From Proteles cristata cristata (lineage: Eukaryota; Chordata; Mammalia; Carnivora; Hyaenidae), in NCBI GenBank assembly GCA_017311185.1, contig JAESUZ010002388.1, positions 62,001-126,000 on the forward strand: DNA of 64,000 nucleotides, given 5' to 3'. Made by a program: the position numbers and the translations under genes. A model generated the notes under the pieces. It was not told where the DNA came from and did not search any database. It worked only from the letters and a program-made list of their open reading frames with translations. The stretch's first letter is position 1, and each line of letters starts with the position of its first letter. This document shows positions 35,755-45,834 of the stretch, piece by piece.

Positions 35755-35870
35755 ACAATTTGTATTTAACAAGTTTCTTAACCTGTCTATGCCTCAGTTT
35801 CCTCATTTATAAAAAGGAGAAGATAAGAGGAACTGCATCATAGGCTTCTGATGATCAAATGGTAAATACA
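35755..35870 (+). repeat. MIR fragment
   Basis: TTCTTAACCTGTCTATGCCT and CAGTTTCCTCATTTATAAAA are the MIR core. Confidence 0.75.
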
Positions 35871-37380
35871 GCTCTCACATCAAGGCATGGTTGATTTGTC
35901 GTATTGTCAAATCTCTTTCCTAAAGATACAATTTCAGAGACAACACTCAGAAGGAATGAATGAAATTGGAGGCTTCTATATGGTGCTATGTCCCTTATAG
36001 AAAAAATAGAAGGTTGAGGAACAAAAGAATGGGAACAGGAACGGCCCCACTAGCCATCACTCCCAGTGACCCGCTGGAGGATTTTGTGTTTCCTGTTTCT
36101 GTAACTCTATGCTTTACGGTGGAAAGGGGCTCACTCTCCCCAGGGGGACACAACAAGGATCTGATTGACTTATAAGCTACAACTGACACTTGGATCCTTT
36201 GTGTTCCTTGTGGCCAATGGCCAACAGCCAAGAAGAGGACCCACCATCTCATCATGCATAATTGGCCCCAATAGGCAGGAGATGGGAATAATGTGCCACA
36301 ATGAGAATAGAGAGGAATATGTGTGAAACTCTGATGAGCCAACTGGGTGATCCCTGACATTGCCCTAGTCTGTAACTGTGAGTGAGTATGTGCAGCAATC
36401 CCGCTCTGAGAAGGGTATGGTTCACGAGGGCCTCTGATCTTCAGGAATGAGGGTTTGGATCAAACTGTCAGATGAAAGACCAAATCCTGCCAAGGTGACA
36501 GCTGCGGAAGCGAGGGCAGGGGGGCATTTAGAATGGATAGTGTAAGAGAAGGGCAACGAGTACAGTTGTGGCTCAAGAACAAGTCAAGTGTGATTGGGAG
36601 GCTGAACTTTACTCCACCAGTCTCCCGTCTTGTAAGGCCCACGAGAGCCCTGGATGGGCTTCTCCCTGAACACGTATGGAGAAGTCGATCCACACAGTAC
36701 AGGAATGGGCTGCAGCAGACTGACCAGATGTGTCACTCTGATCCCTCTTTAAGAAGGATTTACTGTCCAGCTGCAAGGAGAGTAATTCATTGACAGCCAA
36801 CAGCTGTTAGCACCTTCCGGGGTAGCCTCAGCTTTTGAGTCAAGTTCGTGCTCTTCTTGGGGCAGCCTCTGGTCAATGACTGAGCAAGGCAATGGTACAA
36901 GAACCTAGCCATTTCTGTCCAACATGAAACCCGTCCAGTGGGGATCTTTGCTCCGGAAACCCCCCATCGCGCTGCCAGAATCTTTCTCATGTCTGCACCA
37001 AGTCTGATGGCCTCTCCTACCTGAGACCTGTCTCCTTCCTTTTCCTTCACAGGTATCACTTTCCAATAAATCTCAGTGTCTGCTTCCTGGACAGCCCTTC
37101 TTCCCTGCATTCCGGTTTTCTGTGAGGCCAGCTGGGATGTTGTAGTCCATGATATGACCAGTGGACCCCATACCTCCTTTGCTGTGAAGTGGGTCTCCCT
37201 CATTGGATTCCATACTTGTGGCTGGTGCATTCCATAAGCACGTGGCTAGTGGTTCTGGTTGAGGTTCTGCAGGTAGGAAAAACAAACCCATGCCCAAAAT
37301 AGGTATCCATCTCTGTGGGAATGAACTGCCAGCCCTTTCAGGATAGATGCGGCTGACTGTAGTAAACACTACCAAGTGGT

Positions 37381-37593
37381 TGGGGTGCCTGGGTGGCTCA
37401 GTCTGTTAAGTGTCTGACTTTGGCTCAGGTCATGATCTCGCAGTTCGTGGGTTCCAGTCCCACGTCAGGCTCTGTGTTGACAGCTCAGAGCCTGGAGCCT
37501 GCTTGGGAATCTGTGACCCGCTCTCTCTCTGCCCCTCCGCTGCTCCTGCTCTGTCTCTCTCGAAAATAAATAAACATTAAAAAAAAAAAAAAC
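37381..37593 (+). mobile_element. Can-SINE inside ERV-L remnant
   Basis: GGGGTGCCTGGGTGGCTCAG head. ACTACCAAGTG flanks both sides (left about 37368-37378; right about 37600-37610). Confidence 0.94.
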
Positions 37594-39305
37594 CCTACCA
37601 CTACCAAGTGACAGATGGGTCTCCTTGGGGAATGGCACCATACCAGGTCTTAAGTTCTGGTTACTGTTACTGGCAACTTAAACATTTAGAAGCACGGTAG
37701 CCAAATCACCCTAGAGAGTGCACCCGTACTTTTGGGCCCTTGTGTTACCTCAGTTCCTGCCACTATGCTACACCTTTCCAGAACATATGTTGCCAGTGTT
37801 TGGGTAGATGACAAAGAAGGGTGGTTAGTTAGCATCATTTAGTTTACTTGATGTCTAGTAGCTCTTCCATGGTAGATCCTTTCCGATGGACATTAACATT
37901 TGACACGAAGATCTTCACCATTCATGCCCATTGCCATACACCAATCCACGTACCTCAATTCCAGAATCTGTTTTTTTCCTCCTAATCTTTCTCCTTCCAG
38001 GGCCTGGATCCAACCATTAACCATTGCCTGTCAGTATTTATTCTAATCTTGGAGCATGTCTCCTCCCGCACAGCATAGAGGATCAGGTGCACATCCTGTA
38101 ATTCTGTCCATTGGTATTTTTTCCCTCTACACTGTCTCTCAAGGTTATCCCCAAGTGAGGCTGCAATGTAGTCACTTTCTATTTTGGGTTTGCCTCTTAT
38201 ATAAAGATAACCCATCTGTAAACCAAATTCCCATGGGCCCCCTTGGTATGAGGGTGAGATGACGGTAGGGTGCTGGTGTAGCTGTGGTGGGTGAATGAGA
38301 GTTGGGCTACCTTCTCATGCAGCTTGCCTGCATCTAGCGGTTCAGCTTGGGCCATGTCCTGGATTGCCATTTCCATATTACCATGATTGCTGCTAGGCCT
38401 ACCTGAGGCCTTGGTGGGTCTGACAGGACCTGGCACGTGATGGGCATTTCTAGATGCATGGTCCCTGTTCCATGGCCAAGCATTATTTCTCTCATGGCCT
38501 ATAGCTTGCCAGGAGCTATTTTTCAAAGGATATGTATGTTCTCTGGCATTGCCTTGCCCTAGAACTCTAGTGACCTGCATTGTGAATCTCTCACATCTCA
38601 CTCATACAGTCAACATTGCAACCAAAACCCTCTAACAACACAGGGTCTGTCAGGTGGTATGGCCTGAATAGCACAGTTGCTTGCACTGTGGCTTGAATCT
38701 ACGGGGGGTGGTGCTTACTTGCTGTAGACCCCACTCAGAACTGGCAACCTTTTGTCTCATCCACTATATGGGCCAGAGTAGTATTCCTGTGTGTGGATGT
38801 CTTGCCTTCAGAATCCAAACAGACCTATCAGGCATTGTGTTTACCTCTTTGTAGTGGGGCTTACAAGATTCAACAATTTGTCTCTTACTTGGGAGAGGAT
38901 ATTCTTACATGCCTCTGATATTAGACCTCCTGATAACTGTACTGAATTATTATGTCCCTGAATCTTTAAAGCATTCATTTCTCACCCTGTGGAGCATGTA
39001 TCTTACCAAGGCCATCATCATGCTGGTCACCTGCAGCTTACTCTTCTGGATCAGCATGATGATGTCAATCGATGTAAGAGATCAATGTGGTCATGTCCTG
39101 AGGGATGTCCAAATGGTCCATCTCTCTTACGACAGAGGGTATGACAATTAACATAGCTCTGAGGCAAAATTGTATATGTATTTGTTGTCTTTTTCATACA
39201 AAAGCTCCCTGTTTCTGTTCCCCTTCCCTGATTGAAATAGGAAAGAAGGCATTTACTAAATCAACAGCCATATGTCCTGTACCTGAAGACATGGGGTTAA
39301 TTCTT

Positions 39306-39505
39306 AAAAAAATTTTTTTTTATTTATTGAGAGAGAGAGAGAGAGAGAAAATGTGAATGAGGGAGGGGCAAAGAGAATCCCAAGCAGGCTCTGCCCTGTC
39401 AGCATAGAACCTGACATGGGGCTGGATCCCAAGAACCATGAGATCATGACCTGAGCTGAAACCAAGAGTCAGACACTTAACTGACTGAGTTGCCCCGGCA
39501 CCCTA
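39306..39505 (-). mobile_element. Can-SINE inside ERV-L reverse transcriptase region
   Basis: TGGGGTTAATTCTT (39292-39305) and TGGGGCTAATTCTT (about 39510-39522) are its duplication; it splits the pol-like sequence. Confidence 0.93.
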
Positions 39506-40930
39506 CCGTGGGGCTAATTCTTGGTTGAGTTTGCAATAGTCTATAGTCATTCTCCAGAATCCATCTAGTTGATTCAAGGAATAGATTTTTTAATTAAGCA
39601 GGATAGTATAAGAACTGCCATCCTTGCATTGTTTAAATCTTTACAAGTGACAGTCATTTCCACCAACCCTCTCGAGATGTGATATTATTTTTGACGTACT
39701 ACCTTGTTCAGTCACTGAGGGTAGGGAGGCAGCTTCAGAAACTTCTACTCGGCTTTCTCTACTATAACAAGGACTCAATGTAGGGATTACTTCAACTGCC
39801 AAATATGTCAATCCTCACTACATATTCAGGTACCATGAAAATGACCATCAGGTGAGCCAGCAGATCCCGTGGATCCACTATAAGTGCAGCTTTGGCCAGG
39901 ACTCCATTTATTACCTGACCCTCATGTGACCCCACTCTAACAAGGGGACATGATGATGTTTCATGCCTCCAAGTGTCAATGTCAATTCAGATTCTTGGTT
40001 TAATATTCCTTGAAATGTCTGGATATTTCTCTTTCCACAGTGTACAGTAAATGGGCGGTATGTACAGTAAATTTACCCAAGTAAATGACCGTGGGTCCCT
40101 TTGGTAAGGACTGGGGGAAGGACTAGTGTTGCAGGGCTCTTTTCCTGGGGTCATCTTTTCAGTCGGTGGGTTCTGGAACTAAAAACTAGCTTAGATCTAG
40201 AAACTGGACTAGGAGTCACAATTTTGCTAGTTGGGAAGACTGACCTCAAATTTTGTCTCATTTATTCTTACTCTTTTTATTTGATTATATCTGCTAAGCA
40301 ATATCTTGTTTATCTATTTGCATCGAGGGATGATGTGTTTAATCAGCCTTCTCTTTAACTCTCTACAAATCAGGCCCACATGGTTGCTACTCTATTGTTG
40401 TCTGTTGTTGCAATAATTACAACCCCCTGGCCGCTGGTGGCTAAACACTATCCCTGGGACTCCATCGCTGGGGGTAGAGAGGGTTGCTTAACATTTCCAC
40501 TTCTTTCAACAAATTTAGGGACAGCCTCCACTATCATCTGCCCTGGCCTGTAGGGAGAGCTACCACTCAACTTCTTGTTGATGCTGCTGTCCTGCTCACC
40601 AGCATTCCTCATGGCCTTGGTGAATGCTATGTTCCCATAGTCCTTACATGGAACATGATCCTTCAGTGGGTCCTCTGGCCTCATATGATACGTTCACTCT
40701 AGTATGTCACCTTCCCCCTCAGCCTTTGAATTTCTTCCTCTACTATCTGCCACAATAATTCAGGAATTTTCAAAATCACTCCATGTGGGCCACTGTTTTT
40801 TCTAGGCTAATAGAAGGCCTACCTAGAAACAGCAAGTTTAAACCAACCTCTGGGCTTCCTGCTAGGGTGTTAAGTCTTGTATCCCAAGAAAGTGCCTCCA
40901 AATCAACAAATTCTCCATTACCCAGTCTTT

Positions 40931-41142
40931 TTTTTTTTTTTTAAATTTTATTTCTGAGAGAGAGAGAGAGAGCGTGAGCAGGGGAAGGTCAGAGAGAGAG
41001 GGAGACACAGAATCTGAAACAGGCTCCAGGCTCTGAGCTAGCTGTCAGCCCAGAGCCCAACGCGGGGCTGGAACCCACGAACTGTGAGATCATGACCTGA
41101 GCCGAAGTCCGACGCTTAACTGACTGAACCACCTAGGCGCCC
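40931..41142 (-). mobile_element. Can-SINE inside ERV-L gag region
   Basis: CTCCATTACCCAGTCTTT (40913-40930) and CTCCATTACCCAATCTTT (41143-41160), one difference in 18. Confidence 0.96.
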
Positions 41143-41773
41143 CTCCATTACCCAATCTTTACAAAAAGCACCTCTTGATCAAGCACCTTTAGAATCTAGT
41201 CCCATGGGCACTCTCTTGACTCCTGCCAGCTCGTGCTGGCTCGATCTCCTCGTTCATTCAGAGCATAGTCCCTTTCCTCCTCTGTCAGGTTTAGCCAGTT
41301 CTTGGGAAGGGTTATGCTGCTTATAGGCCTGTTGTTTTGTGGGGTAAAGACTCTGTACTGTCTCCTCATACAGAGGAGGTACAAGCTCTTATTTGGGAGG
41401 AGTGGACACAAAGTTTCAGAGGAGACTGGGGAGTCAAAATCTTCAGGAGCATCCACTTACAGGTCCTAACCCTATGTGTCAGGGTGCTGGGTCTTCTCAA
41501 CTAAGGACCCCGACTTTGGCATAACACACCTACCTCAGTTTTCAGCTCAGTTATTCAGCTGTCCTTGAAATTCACCCACTCTAATGATCAAATGCTGGGT
41601 TTGATCTTCACCTTTTTATGCTTACCATTGCCTGAAATGGGAATATCTGTAAGCTAAAGAGACTGTCGGGTTCTCACATTTAGTGTTTAATTGTTATTTG
41701 CACTCAGCTTTTTATTATCTGTTTTTAGGGCATCTGTGCAACTGAATAACAAGCATCAGTTTCCATTTTCTTT

Positions 41774-41991
41774 TTTTTTTCTTTTTTTGATGTTTTATTT
41801 ATTTCTGAGAGAGAGAGAGAGAGAGGGAGAAACAGTGTGAGTAGGAGAGGGTCAGAGAGAGAGGGAGACACAGAATCCGAAGCAGGCTCCAGGCTGCTGT
41901 CAGCACAGAGCCCGACGCGGGGCTCGAACCCACGAACTCATGACCTGAGCCAAAGTCGGACGCTTAACCGACTGAGCCACCCAGGCGCCCC
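41774..41991 (-). mobile_element. Can-SINE inside ERV-L 5' region
   Basis: TCCATTTTCTTT at 41762-41773 and 41992-42003. Head CCACCCAGGCGCCCC intact. A small deletion removes the sequence between CGAACCCACGAAC and TCATGACC. Confidence 0.95.
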
Positions 41992-42218
41992 TCCATTTTC
42001 TTTATAATTCTCCCATAGAATCATTCCACCAGCTAGTGCCTCTTCTCCACTGACACATGCTTCCAAAACACCACAGGTGAAAGTTTTCACAGTTGGGCTG
42101 CTGCCTCGTGCCAGGGGCTGTCTGGGCACAGCTTCCCACCGGTAAATGGGTGCTCATTACTACCCTAGGGATGAGGGATCCAGTCCCCGAACCCCATCCA
42201 CAGCCTGCTTTCTTGGGA

Positions 42219-42233
42219 CCACTTCTGCTACCA
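42219..42233 (-). promoter_or_regulatory. Retroviral primer-binding site (tRNA-Leu-like)
   Basis: TGGTAGCAGAAGTGG on the minus strand, close to TGGTGTCAGAAGTGG, the tRNA-Leu 3' end complement used by ERV-L elements. It marks the 5' end of the internal region. Confidence 0.65.
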
Positions 42234-42235
42234 GA

Positions 42236-42765
42236 TGTCATGGGTTGAACTCTCAAAGAAACAGGAAGAGTTAGGAATGCAAAAGGTTAATTAGGGAATA
42301 ACGCTGGGTAAGAAGAGGGACAAAGAAGCAAAATTGAGCATGGGGCCGTCAGACTGTGGTGTGGACCTGATAAAGCCTCTCCAGCCCAAGGGGGCTTTCT
42401 GGAGCCAAGGTTCTCATTAGAGAAACCCTGTGTGGGGAGGACATGGCTAGGTTCTTGTACTTTGCTTGTGCTTTGCTTAGTCGCTAGCTGGGGGTTACCC
42501 TGGGAGAGTGTGACTTTCGCATCATTTTGCTCAGTCACTGGCTGCAGGCTGCCTCAATAAGAGTGTGATCTGAGTTCAAAAGCTGAGGTAGGGTCTGAAG
42601 ATGCTAACAGCTGGAGGCTGTCAGGTACCTACACTGCTTGCAGCTGGATGGTCAGTCATTTGTTTAAGGGGAGGATTAGGGGTGCATAACTATCTGTGCC
42701 ACATGGACTGAGCCTAATACCACTATATATGAGCTAAACTTATATGTTCCGACTAAAACTTACGT
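42236..42765 (-). mobile_element. Probable 5' LTR of the ERV-L-type element
   Basis: Placed because it directly precedes the primer site, separated by two bases from an LTR-like CA end. No second copy was found to align with it, so the outer limit is a guess. Confidence 0.35.
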
Positions 42766-43355
42766 TGCCCACCCACTATCCAGTAGGTGAGTCTCACAAA
42801 GGAGATTAGATTTGCATACCCGAGTGTCCCATGAGTGAATATATGATGTTGATAGAGTGTAGCAGCCTGGGGCATTGGCCAGGGAGGGGACCTAGAGGGG
42901 TGGCGACGGCGCCCAGTGCAGAGATACTCTGCATCCAAAGGAAGTTGAGGCCTGCCTGGATAGTTGGAGATGAGGTGGGGCTTCTTTCGGGAGATGAGAG
43001 ACATTGCGAAGATGACAGACTGTGAGGAACTACCTTTAATGACTAATGATGTGGAAGGTCGACTTCTTTGGGCACAGAGTTTGTGAGTTTTTTCTTTTTC
43101 ATTTTGTACAGTATAGGGTGGCACCTCTTCTCTATCCTCAACACTGCTTCCTAAGTTATGCCTCTGCGTCCTTTTTCCACTCCCCACATTTCATTCATTT
43201 GTTCATCAACCATTTACAATTCTCTTTCACTTATGGAAGTGACTAAGAGAGACTCTGCCCAATGTGTCAGCCACTGATCTAGTAGGGAAGACGATATAAT
43301 GTCTTAGCAATGAAAAAGGCAAGCAGTACTGGGATGGAATACTGAGAAAGAGTCT
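42765..43355. other. No gene recognised
   Basis: Unassigned sequence. The 144-codon minus frame (42753-43187) crosses the LTR border and shows no domain. Confidence 0.45.
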
Positions 43356-43359
43356 GTAA

Positions 43360-43950
43360 CTCAATCCTGGGGGCAGAGGATGGTCAGGGAAGGTTTCCCA
43401 GAGGAAATGATGCCAATTTGGTCTTAAAGACAAACTATGAGTTAGGCAGGCATAAAAGTGAGGGGAAGGGACCTCCAGGCAGGTGGAGAAGCATGTGCAA
43501 AACCATGGAGGCATGAAAAGACACGGCAGAGCCAGGAATGTTGAGTAGTTGGATATGACAAGGCCTCAGTAGAGAATGGAGGTGAAGGGGCGGTGAACAA
43601 TGAAGCAGAAGAAATAGGCAGCAGGCAGATTATGAAAGGCCTTTTATGGGGCCACCTGGGTGGCTCAGTTGGTTAAGCGTCTGACTTCAGTTCAGGTCAT
43701 TATCTCACGGTTCGTGAGTTCAAGACCCATGTCGGGATCTGTGCTGACAGCTGTGTCTCCCTCTCTGTCTCTGCCCCTCCCCAACTTGCACGTGCTCTCT
43801 CTCTCTCTCAAAAATAAATACACATAAAAAAATTTGTTTTAACGAAAGGCCTTTTTTGATAAACTAAGGGATTTAGTTTTAGGTGAAAGGGCAATGAAGA
43901 GTGATGAGATCTAAAGAATCATTCTGGCTGCAGAGTGGAGGGTGAATCGG
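43360..43950. repeat. Ancient interspersed repeat (same family as 7980-8455)
   Basis: GGTTTCCCAGAGGAAATGAT, GCATGTGCAAAACCATGGAG and CATTCTGGCTGCAGAGTGGA match in order the copy at 7980-8455. Split by a SINE at 43646-43842. Confidence 0.5.
43646..43842 (+). mobile_element. Can-SINE
   Basis: GGGGCCACCTGGGTGGCTCA head. GAAAGGCCTTTT at 43634-43645 and 43843-43854. Confidence 0.95.
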
Positions 43951-43954
43951 GGAT

Positions 43955-44430
43955 TGAAAACTAGAAACAAGGGGAACAGTTAAGAGGCTGTTGCATTCAG
44001 CCACATGGAAAGTGTGACAAGCTCAAACTAAGGTAGGGGTGGATTTCCAAGTCAGGATTTGTCTGAGGGTGAAAACGAGGGAGGGTGTGCACGAAGTTGA
44101 TAACGAGGCTTTGGTTCCTGGATTGGGTGTTTGGGTTTATGGTGGTGATTAACACCCTCTCCCATGGTCCTCTCTGCATGGCCCAGTCCTCTGTAGCGGT
44201 GGCAAAGATAAGAAAGGAGATTTAAAGAGTGGGCTTCTTAGATCACTCAGAACACTTACACAAATGCACACACTTGATTTCATATAAAGTGGTTGCACAC
44301 CCCCTACCCCCATTCTTTCCTTGTTCTTTCTTTAATTCGATCCGAGTCCTACCTCATATCTCCCCAAGGGTGATCAGAACCATCTTTTTGTATTATATTC
44401 CCAAAAGTGATCTGCGTAGCTTGTTTGGAA
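43955..44430. other. No gene recognised
   Basis: Unassigned sequence up to the next SINE target site. Confidence 0.5.
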
Positions 44431-44446
44431 TCTGCACATTCCTTTT

Positions 44447-44638
44447 TTTTTTTTTTGAATATTTATTTATTTATTTTGAGGAGGGGGAGTGGCAGAGAGA
44501 GAGAGAATCCCAAGCAAGCTCTGTGCAGGCTGCCAGTGCAGAGCCCAATGTGGGGCTCGAACCCACTGACTGTGAGATGATGACCTGAGCTGAAACCAAA
44601 AGTCAGACACTTAACTGACTGAGCCACCTAGGCACCCC
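44447..44638 (-). mobile_element. Can-SINE
   Basis: CTGCACATTCCTTT (44432-44445) and CTGCACATTCCTT (from 44639) flank it. Reverse head GCCACCTAGGCACCC. Confidence 0.95.
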
Positions 44639-44649
44639 TGCACATTCCT

Positions 44650-45420
44650 TCTTTGGTGAGAACTCTAGCTGGTTTTCTTCCACATGAGCACAAACCATAT
44701 TATGATTCTGAGATCCAAAAGATAAGGAGAATCATAAGTTTACATTCAATACATACATCTTACAGCCGTACAACTTGATGTTAAACTGACCCATTTGCTT
44801 TTTCAGTGTCACTGTACTGCGAATTCTGCTTCCAAGTGCAAACCCATTTTTCTCAGCTTGTTACATCTACCAATTTTAAAGTTTACTGGATTTATTCTTA
44901 TATTTTACTCTACTCTCTATCAATGGGGTTTTAAATCAGGATGGAGACTTTTAGAAGGAGCTCTGGTTTAGCAGTGGGGTGAGAGTAAGAGCAGAGAAAA
45001 CGGTTCCTGTGTTGGACATGCTCGGTTTGATGTGCTTATGGGATGGTCCAAGTGAGGAGGTACCACAGACATTGGGACATACTGGTTTGGCGCTCAGGAG
45101 AAAGTTTCGAGATGGAAATGGGGACTAGACAGACATCACAATATAGGTGGAAATGGAAACTATGGGAAAGCACCCAGGGAGAGTGTACGAAATGAGAAGA
45201 GAGGAAGAGACATGGTGGGACTCTGGAGAATGTTGACATTAAGATTTAGAAGAAGAGACCAGGAGGCAGGAGGGAAATTAGCAGCAGCAGTGTAGGAGGA
45301 AAGCCAGGAGAGAGTGCTGTCATGGAAGTCAAAGGAATAGACATTTTCAAGGTGGGACAGGCTAGTAGTGTCAAATTTTGGAAAGGGGCCAAGTAAGACA
45401 ATGACTATCAAAGACGGTAC
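44650..45420. other. No gene recognised
   Basis: Purine-rich unassigned sequence; part may continue the ancient repeat family of 43360-43950 (AGTGCTGTCATGGAAGTCAA). Confidence 0.4.
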
Positions 45421-45645
45421 AGTAGGGGTTAGTGAGCTTTGTATGTAAAGAGCAAGTTAGTAAATATTTTAGGCTTTGTGGGTAATACTGTTGCAGCCTT
45501 TCAATTCAGCCATTGTAGGGTGAAAGTGGCTACACACGAGATGTAAGTGAGTGGGTATGCCTGTGTTCCAATAAAACTTTATTAATGAAAACAGATGGTG
45601 GGCCACATTGAGCCTATGGGCCAAAGTTTGTGATCCTTTGCTATA
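45421..45645 (+). mobile_element. hAT (MER/Charlie-type) fossil
   Basis: GTTAGTAAATATTTTAGGCT, GTGTTCCAATAAAACTTTAT and GGGCCACATTGAGCCTATGG are in the order of a common non-autonomous hAT family, also present in part at 13190-13675. Confidence 0.75.
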
Positions 45646-45654
45646 AAGTGTGCT

Positions 45655-45832
45655 GGGGCACCTGGGTGGCTCAATCAGTTAAGCGTCCGACTTCAGCTCA
45701 GGTCATGATCTCGTGGTTCATGAGTTTGAGCCCCATGTCTCATGCCTGGAGCCTGCTTCGGATTCTGTGACTCCCTCTTTCTCTGCCCCTCCCCCACTCA
45801 CTCTGTCTCTCAAAAAAAAATGTTAAAAAAGA
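45655..45832 (+). mobile_element. Can-SINE, internally shortened
   Basis: GGGGCACCTGGGTGGCTCAA head. The middle jumps from GAGCCCCATGTCTCATGCCT to GGAGCCTGCTTCGG, losing the CTCTGTGCTGACAG section. Confidence 0.92.
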
Positions 45833-45834
45833 TG

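Larger units (their letters stand above)
35940..42240 (-). mobile_element. ERV-L-type endogenous retrovirus remnant
   Basis: A decayed provirus on the minus strand, running from a tRNA-Leu-like primer site (42219-42233) leftward through gag- and pol-like sequence. A gag-like frame lies at 41196-41456 and another at about 40448-40684. Reverse transcriptase resemblance is at about 39000-39660, with a GEWLVDYCKLNQEL-type segment and an active-site YID whose second Asp is displaced by a one-base insertion near 39067. RNase H-like sequence is at 37982-38215. An integrase-like THFTAKEV segment is near 37185-37210, followed by a possible dUTPase/3' part. No envelope gene was seen, as expected for ERV-L. 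Stops and frameshifts are frequent, and four SINEs are inserted (37381, 39306, 40931, 41774). I found no matching 3' LTR, so the left limit is approximate. It cannot produce virus. Confidence 0.75.

Noticed and set aside
36787..37230. 147-codon minus-strand open frame as a host gene
   Set aside because: It contains an integrase-like THFTAKEV segment and sits in the ERV-L-type remnant, so it is a provirus fragment.
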